NCBI GenBank assembly: GCA_033439265.1
Contig: JAVTVX010000029.1
Location: 7,501-71,500 of the forward strand
Direction of reading: 5' to 3'
DNA from: Dillenia suffruticosa
Taxonomy: Eukaryota > Streptophyta > Magnoliopsida > Dilleniales > Dilleniaceae
Length of the DNA stretch: 64,000 nucleotides
Shown here: piece by piece, positions 1 to 14,100 of the stretch
Numbering within the stretch: the stretch's first letter is position 1
Layout of the letters: every line of letters starts with the position of its first letter
Program-made: the position numbers and the translations under genes
Notes under the pieces: model-generated
Database searches by the model: none
What the model was told of the DNA's origin: nothing
Seen by the model: only the letters and a program-made list of their open reading frames with translations

Positions 1-575
1 TCGATGTTTCTCTTTCCTAAGGCGGTTTGCAAGGAGCTCGAGTAGGTTATGTCTCGATTTGTATGGTCCGGTCAATCTTTAGACCGTCATAAAGCCAAGG
101 TACTTTGGTCTCTTTTCTGCCGTTTAAGGAAGGAAGGAGGGTTACATCTGAAGAGAGTAACGGATTGGAATAGGCCAGCCCAGTTCAAGCATATATGGCA
201 TCTTCTTGTCATGTTCCATCGGATTGGAATAGACTCATACTTGCAAACTCATGCACTTGTCAACTCTGCTTATGTCGGAGGTAAACTATTGATCACTTAT
301 TTTTTTGCTGTCCTTTCTCTACGGAGGTTTGGTGATTATCGATGGTTCATCATGTTCCTATCTCATTCCCTATCTTTTGTTCATGCATTCGTGCGATCTT
401 ACTTTCCCTAGCAAGGCACCCCCTCCGAAGGAACAGGATCTTCAAATGCTCTCTCAGCGCATGTATTTATTATATTTGGATGGAGAGAAATAAGAGAATG
501 ATTGGCAATCGTCAGTTACCGACTCGTATTATTGTAGTTTTTGTTAGTGCAGTCTTACCTGTACCTGGTACTAGA
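1..575 (+). mobile_element. L1-type LINE fragment, C-terminal RT and zf-RVT region, cut by window start
   Basis: Frames on the plus strand spell the end of a plant L1 reverse transcriptase. FVWSG is followed by EGGLHLKRVTDWN and KHIW, the usual 'EGGLG..WN.A..KHIW' block, and the element ends near IYYIWMERNKRMI, the typical end of the zf-RVT domain. The frame shifts and stops are those of a decayed copy. A T-rich and A-rich 3' tail continues to about 715. The 5' part lies outside the window. Confidence 0.75.
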
Positions 576-724
576 TCTTAGTTTTGTTTTGTTACTTTGA
601 GGCCAGCTTCTTTTTCCTGGTATCTCAGCGCTCCTCCTGGCACCTGTGTTTTCTTTGTTTTTTTTGTATATATATTCTTTTATATACAAATAAAAAACCC
701 TAAACCCTAAATTTTATATCTTTA

Positions 725-1075
725 CCATTATTCGTTATACCAATTGTATATAGTTTGTGATTGATAGAAAAGTCGAAGGAGGTGCCCCTGTTGAATTCCC
801 AATTCCTCAATGTCTCCTCTCTGACACCTGATCCACTACTCCAAAACATATATCGCTTCTTTTTAGTTGGACTTTCAATTTCTTTGGAAGAAGGATATCT
901 TTTTTGACAAGTCGAAGAAATTGAAAGTTTGACTAAAAATGAGCGATATCTTTTTTGGAGTAGTGGATCAGGTGTCAGAGAGGAGACCTTGAGGAATTGG
1001 GAATTTCAACAGGGGCACCTCCTTCGACTTTTCTCTCAATCGCAAACTAAATATAGTTGGTTCAACGAATAATGG
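725..1075. repeat. Long imperfect inverted repeat (hairpin), arms about 160 bp, loop about 30 nt
   Basis: Arm 1 (725-884) and arm 2 (915-1075) are near reverse complements. Both outer ends read ccattattcg when taken inward, and both arms carry the block gaaggaggtgcccctgttga and then ctgacacctgatccactact. Mismatches and small indels are few and cluster at the outer ends and near the loop. No clear target-site duplication flanks it, so calling it a MITE would be a guess. It could equally be an inverted duplication able to make a long hairpin RNA. Confidence 0.9.
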
Positions 1076-1224
1076 TCCAGATCTAGTCTTGGACAAGCAA
1101 ACCTTTATCATATGCATGTCAATTATAGTTAATTAACTCGATTCTTTATTCAATACACACTTATTGATTTTCTATTTTCCTTATTCCAAATGCAACATAT
1201 AAGGAGATTGAGCAATTAATGTCC

Positions 1225-1545
1225 AAATTCTTATAGTCTGCCATCTCTTTACCGTCATAAGATTAAGATTGCTTGATCTATTATGTCTTCAACAAGGAAG
1301 GAGGGGCTTGGGTTGAAACAAGTGACGGATCGGAACATAACATTTTAGTTTAGGCATATCTAACACATTATTTCATATCCGAAAAGTAACGTTTCGACCT
1401 GTTGGGTCAACATTTATCTATTGAAGGGTTGCAACTTTTGGTACTTTTGGAGTTTCAAACACTTGTTATTTTGGAAGAAACTTCATTCTTTGCTGCACTT
1501 GGTTTGAGAACTAGTGGTGTAGAGAATGAAAGATGGTAGTTGCGT
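1225..1545 (+). mobile_element. Second, more decayed copy of the same L1 fragment
   Basis: The segment from tctttaccgtcataag onward parallels the L1 fragment near position 80-180, including aaggaaggaggg and the gtgacggat block. It then continues into the downstream 'FW....WKKL..L' part of an L1 zf-RVT region. It carries several stops and indels and has no coding potential now. Confidence 0.6.
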
Positions 1546-2129
1546 ATTATTTTGATATGATAATTAGTTACCTGTAGACCCCTTGATAGTCATTTTCGAG
1601 ATACATAATATGGAGATGTCATATTTTCACTATCACGTCTTTTGTTCGGGGTTTATTTCTTAACATTCTATGCCTACAATATATGTAGTGTATTGGGTAG
1701 AGAACTTCAAGACTATTAAGAGCATTCTAAACCATAATCTCTATTTCTTAAACCGTAAAAGATTTAAATCTAATTTATAAGCCACTTAAATCCTACTCCC
1801 TATGTTGGAGCCATTTAATGTCCCCATTTGCGGGTAACAAGTAAAAAAATTGTCCCATGAAATGGTTTGGCTTTACATTCTAGGGGACTCATTTGGTTGT
1901 GTTACACGTAATCCAAAAAAATAAAAAATAAAATAAAGAAAATTAAAGAAAAGAAAGAAAGAAAGAAGAAATTTCCAAATATTACTATTACTAATTTACC
2001 CCTTTTGGTTCTTACTCCAAGTCCCTGGTAGCCGTCAGATCGAGCGGAAATCAAAGAGGCATCATTCACTCCTCATTCTCGGTTGAAGTGATTCTGTTGC
2101 ACTTAGAATTGGGGCTTTTGCAAGATTAG
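1546..2129 (+). promoter_or_regulatory. Upstream region and 5' leader of the importin gene
   Basis: AT-rich stretch with no gene. It contains an A/G-rich low-complexity tract at about 1914-1971 and a more balanced leader from about 2020 to the ATG at 2130. No TATA box or transcription start can be named with confidence. Its role is inferred only from its position before exon 1. Confidence 0.4.
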
Positions 2130-5100
2130 ATGGAATTGCAAATCAAGGTAGCGCAGGCGGTTCACGTACTTAATCACGATTCCCAGTCGTGCAACCGCGT
2201 TGCCGCAAATCAGTGGCTGGTTCAATTCCAGCAGACCGATGCCGCTTGGGAGGTTGCCACTTCCATCCTCACGTCTCCCGATCATCACAGCTCTTTCTTA
2301 GCAGATTTCGAAGTCGAGTTCTTCGCTGCTCAGATTCTCAAGCGAAAGGTTCGCTACTCTCATTTTATAACCCATATACACTGCGTTTCTTCTGAACCCT
2401 ATATGTTCCTTGTTTTGCCAAATCGTTTCCCTCTGTGCTTCAAGAGGCCTTCTATGGTTTTCAATCACCAAAAGGGCGAAAGCCTTTTAGCTCCGTCTCT
2501 TGTTTCTGTTCCGGCCTTTGTCTTTGGTGATTTGTTGATCCCTCTCTCCATGACTTGGAGAGACGTCTTTAGAGATGCGCTAAACCCAGGGAATGCCGAA
2601 CAGATTGGGCAAAGGTCTATGCCGGTTTCAAAGTAACTACAAGAAACCGAATATCTCTAGATTCACCACTCTCTCGGTAATTCTTCCACTCACAAAATCT
2701 GCTTCAGTTTCAATTCTGAATTCTAACATGGGGCGAGAGGTTCACATATAGGTTCTGCTTTACGTTTACATGACTTCACTAGTACCTATAAGAAGCATGG
2801 GGAAGAACCATTGCACCTAAGACACTACAACTATGTTATAGACTAGCCCTTTTCTTTACAGGGATCTGGAACAAGAAGAATGGTTTTTTTTTCTTTTTTT
2901 CTAATAAAAACAGGAAAACTTTATTCACAAATGAAGCAATACAGTAAGCAAGAGAAAAGCTCCAACAAAGTGCTCTGATAGCAGAGCCCTCCATCACGAT
3001 AGTACTCTGTGTACTGTTTAACCACGGTTGAAGTGCCTAATACGCAGAAATCACAGGTCATTTAGGGGAGAAGTAATACTTGCAGTAATCAATTTTATCT
3101 AATACCAGCACCATTCGTGTTTATAAATGATCTATCACTGGAAGTTGTCAATAAATTTTGTCTTAAAAGACTACCCTAAATCTAACTGAGCTGTCATGCT
3201 TAATTAAAGATTTACTCTAATAGGATGTTATAATATAGTTGAGCTTCTTAGATAATGTGATGGAGTAGGTGGATAAGTGGATGTTTGAGCTTGGCCATGA
3301 GTATTACTGGGGACCGCTGACTTAGGCAATCATGGTTGAGAGTGCAAAATCATATCTCCCTTTCCTTCTACCTGTTGCTTTTGATCCTTGATAGACAGAG
3401 GGTTCATAATAATGCTGTTTTTATTTCACATCATGATACCATTCTCTTCCTAAAACAGGTCAGAGATGGATTTTGTATTGTGATTAATCTAGTAAAAGTT
3501 TTTTATTTCTTTGTGGTCAAGAATACCTTTGTGTTAATGTGCTTATCAAGGTTTTTTTTTATCCTTGATAGAGAGAGGGTTCATAATAATGCTGTTTTTA
3601 TTTCACATCATGATACCATTCTCTTCCTAAAAGAGGTCAGAGATGGATTTTGTATTGTGATTAATCTACAAAAAGTTTTTTATTTTGTTGTGGTCAAGAC
3701 TACCTTTGTGTTAATGTGCTTATCAAGGTTTTTGATGATTCCACAATTTTCATGAAGCACAATGGCCTCTCTCTTAGTTGCAGCTTGATTTATTGTCATA
3801 TATACCAATACCATCAACCTAGAGAGTTCTCTTTGGTTTACAGGAGATACTATCCTATTTCTTAGAGAGGATAGTGAGAGTTTTTGTTATATGATAGCCG
3901 AGAATGACCTATCTTTTATTTAGTGGTTTCTTTGTGGGGACCTTAGAAGTAGTCTTTTTAGGATCTATTGTGGATTGAACTAGTAGGAGATTAGATGGGT
4001 GGAAGTAGACTTGTCTTTATTAGGATTGGCCTCGAACTGGTAGTTTCGTCTTAATTCTTGCCTGGGGATCTAAATACAAATTTGTGTACTGGTGGATTGG
4101 GCCAGTACTGTGATGAATTTTTCCCTTTTTTTGAGTAAGAATAAAAGAGAAGTATGACTATATTTATTTTTGGAATGTGGATACTTAGGGTGCTTTTATT
4201 TCACAATGAAAAAGATGTAGGAGGAAAAGAAAAAAATTAAAAAACAAATTCATTTGTCAGGCGAAAAAGAAAATAAAAAGGTTATTGTGAAAAATAAGCT
4301 ACGGATGTGATTGAATTTCAATGTTCCTTGAAGATGTCTGTGTGGGTTTCATCTAATACTTTCCTACCCGCTTAGAAAGCTTGTTTCCCAGCTGTTGTAA
4401 CGGGTTATGAAAGAATAAATAACAGGATTGAAAGGGGATTCTCTTCTAGTATTTTCTGCTTGACATTTTCTTTTCTTTTAAAATTAGTGTTGCTATTCTT
4501 GCCTTCATTTTGTATTATTCATCTATTATTACTTTAATAAGAAATGCATCTCATGAAGCATCGTACAACAACAACTTAACTATTTCTTTTCTTTAAAAGT
4601 GCTTGAGCTCTATATGAAAATATTCTTTTGAATTCTCAGAATAGATTCATCGCTCAGTAATCTACCAAAGGCTACTGAGCATGTTAAGGAGAGATGAGTA
4701 TGGAAGTAATTGCTGCAGATATAATGCCTTGTTAGTTCTTATAACTTGAAGATGTTCTACCGTTTTCTAGAGGAATGCAAACTCCACATTAGGGCCAAGA
4801 TCATGGATAGGTCTATTCTTCCAAACACCATTTCCTCTAGTTGTGGCACCTGGGTCGAGGAGTTCAATCAACTTAAGTACAATGTTATTCGCTTCTTGCT
4901 TCTCAAAAAAGTCATTAAGTGTAGTCCAAAGTTCTTGGTCATGCTTATTTCTTTAAGTGTTGGTAGTTACTAATTTCAACAACCTATACCTTAAAGCCCA
5001 AGCTTTTTAGCTTTTCGTAATGTAAGTGTAGGTTTTAAATAACTTGCAGAACCATGCAAAAGAAAATGATTACCTAGATTTTTTTTTTTTGGTGGTTTAA

Positions 5101-8100
5101 GTTCCTCAATGGTATACATATAAATAGTTCCTTTGGGCATCAATAATAAACCTTTACATACATTAAAAACTTATTTAAAATTTGGAAATCAAACCTGATG
5201 AATATCTAATTACGACATCATGATGCTTTCTGTCAAGAAAGGCATACTCTTACATCCTAAATCCTGATAGAGGATGGGAATTTCTGCCAGAAGGATTGGC
5301 TTCAAGGTGGGGGCATGTGAAACTGGTTACCTTTGGGCATGAGGTGTGGTGTGATCCTTGTTTCTTGAAGGTGTTTCCTTGAGTTGTTTTGTCTAGCCAT
5401 GGACAAAGAAATGTTGCTAGGTTCAGTGTTTTGTTTTAATGGGAGTAAGAGAGTGGAGTGTGGCTTTTGTCAGGAGTTATAATGATGGGAAGTTGAAGAG
5501 TTGAAGAATTTCTTTTCTTCTTGCGCTGCTTGATACAACACCTTTATCACAAAGTGGAATGTGTTAGTATGGCAAAATTGCTGGTTCGTAGGCTTTGAGG
5601 TCAAAGCTTTCTATGATTTTCTTTGTGAAGGTTCTGATCAGGTGATGGAAGTAATTTTTTTAAGGAAGGTTATTTTGAATATACCTGCTCCTTTTGACAC
5701 TCGCATCTTTTTGTGGGTAGCAATGTCGAGGAGAATTTAACTCTGGATGACCTTGATAAAAGTGGGGTTTTCCTAGTTAATACATCCCTCTTCTTTTTCT
5801 TTATTTACTAGGTGATCTGTGGAATTTGTTTTCTCCATGCTTAATGCCTACCCTATGTCTCCTATCAATGTAAATAGTGAATAGCAGGTGTGTAGGGGTA
5901 TGAAAAGTTGCCCCGCAAAGAAGAAGATTATTGGTTTGATCCCTTTAGCCATTTTTTGTTTGGTGTGGAGCAGAAAGAATTTGGAGATTTTTGGTGGAGG
6001 TACCCGGCCAATTTTGATTTATCCTTTTGATTTCCAACCCTTTTCTTTTGGTTCTACTTAGATGTTTATTGTATCCATTTTTCTTGATTCTTTCTCTCTC
6101 TTGTAATATGTTTTCTTGCATCATCCTGGTGCTTTCAGTAAATATGCTTTCTTTTCTTTCACCCCTCCAAAAAAAAAAAAAAATAATAGAAAACTTCTTA
6201 GTTTATGTCATCTTGTGGCAGATCCAAAATGAAGGATATAACCTGCAGTTAGGAGCTAAGGATGCTTTGCTGAGTGCTCTATTAGTGGCAGCCAAGAGAT
6301 TCAGTTCAGGTCCTCCACAGGTGCTGTATCTTCCTTCACTGAAGTTTAGAACTGCTCCATTAACCTAAACTGGCACTGATGTTGAAAATGATTGGAATTA
6401 GTACAACATTTTCATTTCTTAATCAGGGCTTCATTTCATACCTGAAATCATGTGCTGCATTGACTAAGCATTTCATTTTGACACCATGACAGCTCTTGAC
6501 ACAAATCTGTCTTGCGCTCTCAGCACTTATACTTCGTGCTGTAGAGTATAGGAAACCTATTAAGCAGCTGTTTTACAGTCTTCAGAACCTTCAAAGTCAG
6601 GAGAATGGTAATATTGCTGTTTTGGAGCTGCTCACGGTTCTTCCAGAAGAAGTTGTTGAAGATCAAAGTATGGACTGTGGTATAAGTGCAGCTCGTAGAT
6701 GCCAGTATGGCCAAGAGGTTTACGAACAGTTTGATTTAAGGAAAAGCAGTCTATTCCTTTTTCTTCTTCTTGCTTCATGTGCAGTAATGCTTTTATTCAC
6801 ATATTGCCCGGCAGCTTCTCTCCCACACTCCTATGGTTCTTGAGTTTCTGCAGCAGCAATCTGAGAAGAGTTTAGATGCTGTGAACCACCTGCCAGAGAT
6901 AAACAGAAAAATTTTGCGCTGCCTGCTTAGCTGGGTAAGGTTAAGAACACCATTGATTTTATTTGTGCTCTATTGCATTGACACTTTAAGAAATAAGATA
7001 TGTCCATGTTGGACACATGTTTGGACAAAACACTCCTATGTTCATGGCATGAAGTTACAAATTAAGCTTCCAGATATAATAGTAAATTAACTGCATGCAA
7101 TGTCATATTTATTACTCCCCCTTCCTAATTTGGATGAGTTTAAAGGCATTTTATTTTGAATTAACCCCAATAAAGTTGCACCATGTACTTTTTGAGGTTG
7201 GGAGAGTAAAGTTATCTGCTTTGTTAACCATGTAAATTTTGGCACTCATTTTGAGATAAGGCTTAATGTTCTCCGGCGCACAAAATGTTCTCCAGCGAGG
7301 GTACGGGGTAGGATGGACATATATGTACATAGCCTTTCCCTTGTATTTTTTTTCTTTTACAAAGAGCCTGTTTCCACGTTTCGAACCTATGACCTCGAGG
7401 CCACCAAAGAAGCAACTTATTTTAAGATAAGCAAATGCAAAAAAGTTCATCTAAATTGGGATAGTAGTAAATAATTTTAACAGCATAGTTGATTTTCATA
7501 TTTTGAGAGAAGTAGACTCTTAGTTATATTCATATTCTTAAAATGTGTGTCCATGTTGTGTCATGCCCTATTATTATATGTTACAACAACAAACAACAAA
7601 CTATGCTTTAATCCCAAATTTGGGATCGACTATTTGAGAAACAAATTTGAAATATATATATATAGATATATAAATAAAATAAAAAGAAAACGAAAAAGAA
7701 AACAAATAAATAAATATTTAAAATATTTTTGTTTAATTTGTGCGGATTCTTTTACGACATCCATTTCTATTCAAAACCATTTTCTCTTCTAAATGTTTAA
7801 CTTTCATGTTTTTAAGGATAACTTGCATATAAGTTTTCAGCGGTCTACCTCTACGTTTTACTATATCATCTATATCTAAGTTCTCGGTTTTTCTAACCAG
7901 TGTATTTTTAGGTCTTTTTTGCACATGTTCAAACCATTTCAGATGACACTCTCGCATCTTATCCACAATTGAACTTTCATCTCCTATTATTAAATGTACC
8001 AATCAAAAAATATATGTTTGTCTGTGTATGTATTTGATGGAAAAGAGAAACAAAGCACCACTTTAATGCTAAGGAAATACAACCTAAAGATTTGCAAATA

Positions 8101-11100
8101 GATCTAAAGAGCAGAAATCATTTATGGCAAGAACCAGAAAGCTAAATTATTCAAAAGGTCTCCACAAATATGCCAGGGGTTTTTCAACCCATGAAAAGCT
8201 TTCCTCTTCATTTCCCTTCACACCAACTAAAAGATTGTGAGCGGCATGATAAACTATGTTTTTCCTTGGCGTACATCTCGCCACACCCTACATGAGAGCA
8301 ACTCCCTCCGGTCACAATGACAGGAGGTGATCCACTAATTCCACCATTTTTTTTGTGATAAAAAAGAAGAATGTATTAGATGTATAAGGAATGTACAAAG
8401 GCTCCAAATGATGGCAAATCCTTAGTTAAAAAAGAAAAAAGGATAGGTGCAAAAAAATAAATATTCAATTAGTTTCTGGTCCTTTAAATCTTCTAAACTA
8501 TGATCTTTGCATATCCCATGTGCAAGCCTCTCAAGAGGTATAAAGAATAATTTTGTTCCATAGTTTCAATGGTTTTCTTCGTGGAAGATTCTATGATTCT
8601 GCCTTTTCCAAATGCACCATATGATGGCCAAAAGCGCACAGTTCTACAACAACCGATCTTTGTAACCTCTAAAATCTCAAAATTCGTGATAAACAAATTG
8701 TTTTCAAATTACAAACCAAAATATTGTCACACACAGCGAAGAGATGGTTTCACATCTTTCTCGCAATAGAGCAAAGTAAAAAAAATAAATAACTTCGAAG
8801 AACTTTATTTTATTCAATTTTTTAGGATTTTTATTTTTTAAGAAATTTAAATGAGAAAAGCCATAGAGTTCTCCTTTTTACATGGGAATAAACCTTCCTA
8901 CCATGTTCCACACACTAGGAGTTGGAAACTTGTATAAATCCTTGTTTCAGCATCTTATTAGTCTACCCGACAAAAATTTTTTTTTTTAAATAAATTTCTG
9001 TGGAATGTTAATGGTCCATGGTGCTTAATAAGATTAATTCCTTTGGGAGGTAATCCTCGCCTGTTTGTTTTGGAATTCTATTGTGAATAGAATCCATAAG
9101 AAACTTGATGGGTGGAAGGGAGCTTTTTTTAATCCTAGGAGGTCGTATTACCTTTGCTAAATTTGCATGTCTAGTATCCTGTTATATCTTCTCACCCCTT
9201 TTAGGATTTCTGTTTGGGGTAGCAAATTAGGTTTTGACTGATTCAAAACCTCCTTTATGATTAGAACTCCTGCGGTTGCAGGATCATGAGCTTCATTTGG
9301 CATTATTGGTGAATCCTGACCAGACCTCGATGAAGGAATGTTTGCCTCACCTTTGCAGTTATATCAAGTATTTTGGATGCAATTTGACCTGATGGAGCAT
9401 GACCGAACCATGTTAATTGATATCCCTCGACTGGACTTAAAAAAAAAAAAAAAAGAATCCACACCAGCCAGCCCAAATGCTTTTTTTTTAGTTCTATTTT
9501 ACACCAGATAAAATGGCCCTTTTGATTTTTTTCTGGTTTCTCTTTTAACCCATCTTTGCCTGTCCAATTCTTTTCGAGCCCAAAAGACAAAATCTGGCCC
9601 ATCAATGTTAAACCTTACTTTCAGCCCGGATCCCTTCACCTTCTTCTTTGAGTTGATCCTGGAAACCTGTCCCATCTCTCTTCTTTCCAAATACAATACA
9701 AATGACAACCATCATGTGTAAAATTTTTTAAATTTGAATTTTGACTGAAATTAACCTTTAATCCCTGTGATGTAAGCCATAATTTGTGTCTATCATTAAT
9801 TCTGCCTTCCTCAAGGCAAACTTGCCAAAAACAGGATTTTACCTGACCAAGCTTCCTTTGACACAAAGTAATGCATTCCAGCTAGATATATTCTTCATTA
9901 CATCAGCCCAGGAGATCGAATGTAACCTATGGTCCTTCATCTCCTGAGTGTTACAAGCACTAATAGCCGGTATTCTATCAAAAGCTCTATCTCTCTTCCT
10001 CTGCTGTTTTTTCTGCCTGCCTTCCATCTCAATTCTCAGCATCTGATAATAAGAATCACTCAAATCGTAAAACATTCTGGATTTCTGCGACCATGCTGTG
10101 CCAAATTTTCCTGCTAGTATCAACATTTGTTCTACCCATGAATTTCTCACCACTGTATTTCATCCTCCCTCCGTGCAAGAACACCATAGGGAATCTGTCT
10201 GCAAAAATGCCAACCTCTGAACTTCTCGCCACTGGGCAAACAGGACTTTGCCGCTCTCCCATCATCTTGAGTAACAGATAATTTCCAAGAACCACCATTG
10301 TTACGTCATCTACTCACTCTGAGAACACTGCTATGCTCCCTAAACACCTCCATCAGAGACCGATTTTTCAAGTTATCAATAATTTTATCCTAGAGACCAC
10401 ACTGCTATGCTCGCTAAACACCTCCACCCGAGACTGATTATTAAAGTTACCAAGAATTTTATCCAAGAGAACACTCAACCTCTGAGAACAGTTAAGGCCT
10501 AGGGAAACAAGACTAATTCATCTTCCCCCGTTATTCTCAATCGTCTGGCAAAAATTGAAGTTTTCACTAATGAAGCGAACTTCAAAAACCTTTGATTCAA
10601 CTTTAGGAGTTGGCATTTAGTTACAATCAAAGAGTAGCACTACTAATAGAGTCAACTACTAATCAGAAAAATGGAAGTTAAACAAAGAATGCTAGCGGAA
10701 TGCGAAATTTTGGTCAATTCTACTATCTTTTTGAGAGAGGTAATTGTTCACCACCATAATTTCTCACTTTCACATATTATTCAAAGCACACAAAGTAGTC
10801 TCCCAAGTAAATAACATGCACAGGATTTCTCCATTGCTGTCCACAAAAAGGACCTGCTCTCCTCCTCCTCCTCCTCCTCAAAGCCACTAAGCCTCTTGCC
10901 GTCAGATGTTTCAGCATTTGAAGAATTCTGCACCACATGATCCTAATCTTTGAGGAGCAATTAACAACTTCAAAGGTCTCAAAATGGAGAAGAGTCTCTA
11001 ACTCCCTATCATTAGCATATCGAGTGAAAACCACCCCCTGTAATTCAATAACCATCAAGAACATAGTGTCTTTATGTCCAGCCAAGGAAAACACATTCAG

Positions 11101-14100
11101 GAAGCAATCCTTAAGGGTAATATCTTGACACCAAGTAGTAGCAAAAGAACACCTATACCCCTACTCAACTACGAAGTGAATCCCTTTACGATATCATCCC
11201 AAACTCTTCTTGTGACTTTTCCTATAATACCGCAAGGACTTTCCACCTCCAAACTGATCCAACCATTGTCATCTATGCAGGATTAGCTTTAGTAACTCTT
11301 CTTTGTAAATTATCATTCTCACTTGTAAATGTCCCAAACCACTTGGTTTTATAGAACATCAAATGAGATCTAATACCTAACTTTAATAACAAAGCATGCT
11401 TCTTCACAGTCTCCAACTTGAAGACACTAAACACACGAAACATTCTCCAAGTTACCCTACAAAAAACTCCTCTTAGTCTCCTTGAACACTTTCCCACTGG
11501 ATATGGGATGGGTATAAAGACATTAATTAAACTAGAAGATTGGATAACAACCATTGATCAAAGTCAGCCTTCTATTTTCTTAAGATAACCCCTTTTCCAA
11601 TAAATTGGATATGGGATGGGTATAAAGACATTAATTAAACTGGAAGGATGGATAACAACCATTGATCAATGTCAGCCTTCTATTTTCTTAAGATAACCCC
11701 TTTTCCGACAAACTAACTTCCTTTCAAACTTGCGACCCCCTTCCAATGTGGATTTGACCTTCCTAGAGAAAGGCCAAGATAAATGAAAGACCCTTTAGTA
11801 CAACCCAAAACTCTAGCCAGGTTATCACCATCACAACCACCTTCGAGACGAACTATCTCACCCTTAGCCAAATTAATCTGGAAATGTGAGATAGTCTCAA
11901 AACACCATTACAAACGTCTAAGACATAGAAGCTCATTAATCTCAACATCACATAGAATTAGCACATCATTTACCAAAAAAAGGTGACGGGCTTTTACAGA
12001 TGGAGCTTCTCCACCAACCACCATGAAACCATCCAACCAGTCCGAGTTTGCAGCACGGATAATCATCTTGTTGAGAACTTCCATAAACAAGAAAGAAGAA
12101 TAAATCTCATTGCCTTAATTCTTCAGAAGATTTTAGAAAATCTTGATGGTGATCCATTCAATAAAACCACAAACAAAGATACCTTCTTTCTCAAAAAACA
12201 GCAGCTTGTTTGTATTTGTTTTTTGTGGATTGTGCCTAGATCCTCTCAGTTTGGATTGTGATGTTGATTTTTTCTCCCTGTTTGCTGCTTTTTGGATTGT
12301 GACGTAGATTTTGTTCTCCCTGTTTGTGGCTTTTAATTTACTTAACTCCTTTTTGTTACATTTTACATCGTTGAATATATATCATTGTTAAGTATGCACA
12401 CATACAGGTTCGAGCCGGATGCTTCTCTGAGATTCCATGTGACTCATTGTCAGCCCATCCACTTCTCAATTTTGTGTTCAATTCTTTGCAGGTAACTCGA
12501 ACTATAAAAGGGTAATATTCGTATTCCCTAGATTGTTAAGTCAGGTGGTAACTTGTGTTGCATGTTGATGCAGGTTTCATCCTCTTTTGACCTAGCTATT
12601 GAAGTTCTTGTTGAGTTAGTTAGTCGACATGAGGTACATACATGCCTTGCAAACTGGATTATATAGTGCTGGTTTGACTATAACTTCAATATACTTTGCT
12701 TCCCACCGTATAGCTGTTGCAATTATTCTATGCTCTATTTAAATCCTATGCTTCACCTTGACCAGCTTGTTGCGAAATCACATATGGTTTTGCTTTTATC
12801 TCCTACCAAAGGCTTTTCAACAACTTTTGGTATTGGAGTCCAGTATTGAATTCACTAAGGCTTTTGGGCTGGAATGGATTTGTTTCCAATTAAAGGAGTT
12901 TGTGCACCCATCTGATGTGAACTTGCTGTGATGAAGAACATTTTTTAAAAATCCTTGTTAATAGTTTCATATGATTACCCACATTATACTTTGAAAATCC
13001 TTGTCACCTTTGAATTTAAGGCTTTACACACCTGCCCGAGAGAGAGGATGCCCAAAAAAAAAAAAAAAACCCTAGATGTTGGAATGTGTGATAGTCTATG
13101 AATCCCTTGCCTTCTAGTTTTGATTTTTGCACAGTTTGGATCTTTCTTAGTGTGAATCTTTCAACAATTCAAGCCACAGCGTTTGGGATGTGTTTTGATC
13201 AGAAAATCCTTCTAGTATGCTTGGTGGAAACAGAGGCCTAAGACGCATTGGTTCTATTTGTTTTGGTTTGATTCCATGGTAGTTTCTTGACACCCTCTAG
13301 GAGATAGGAGAATGCGTTCAATGGAAAAGCCATTGGGTAGTTGATTGAGTCAAGTCACAAAATGCTAATAATTTAAGAGGAGTCATCATGGAAATCAGTT
13401 GTTATCATGGTAAAAAATTAATAGTGTAGTTTGTGAGCCTTGTGGGAATTACTGAAGGACATTGCTGGGAAAATTTTTGCCAAAGGATCAATGAGGTAAT
13501 GCCATTGAACCATCAAAGAATCAAAAGAATGGAAAATAGATGATGAAATCTTAAAGGATATAAATCTGGTAGAATGTGAAGCTTAATGTGTAGAGGAACA
13601 TGGAGTTACTCTGACACTATACCGGATGATTTGCAGAGCTGTACTGAGTCTAATGATGGGTTGTTGAATGAGATTGGAAACTTGGGATCACTTATTTTTA
13701 CTACCTTTTTGCTGTGTGTGAGAGTGATTGGGTTTGCCATCATAGACTTGAGGATTCGTTTCTCATGAAGTCTATAGTGTTTTTGGGAAGAAAAATGCCC
13801 GGTTATGAAAATTCATATTTTATGGTGTATTTGGGGAGCAGAATACCATAATTTTTTTGCAACCGAACATTAGAACCTTTTTTATGGGATAAAATTGTTC
13901 TTTGTACTTCTCCACGGGCTGATGATCAGGAGTAGATTATGGTTTAGAATATATGAAGGATTAGAGCAATTGTGGATTAGCTTTCCATAAATTGTTTTGT
14001 ATTCTGTCTTTTTCTTTTGAGGATCTTTCTTTCATTGAATTCATCTAATATATTCTTTTTTTATATAAAAAAATAGATGTCACTTAACATTTGGGGTTCT

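Larger units (their letters stand above)
2349..6221 (+). other. Importin intron 1 (3.9 kb), mostly unassigned plus TE debris
   Basis: The frame of exon 1 stays open into the intron as far as a stop at 2634-2636. Retention would therefore give a 168-residue truncated protein. Apart from the LINE pieces and the tandem duplication listed separately, 3735-5250 shows only AT-rich DNA with no recognisable gene. Confidence 0.8.

Noticed and set aside
691..712. ccctaaaccctaaa, a telomere-like motif
   Set aside because: Only two units next to an L1 tail and no array, so chance or an L1 3' end.
2103..2288. Minus-strand 61-codon frame over exon 1
   Set aside because: Shadow of the importin exon, which has clear family homology on the plus strand.
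2349..2636. Continuation of the importin frame into intron 1
   Set aside because: Intronic; the next family residues (IQNEGY...) begin at 6222 and match the rest of the protein.
10860..10880. CTC-repeat, considered as a coding Arg-tract on the minus strand
   Set aside because: A simple repeat inside decayed L1; no supported gene.
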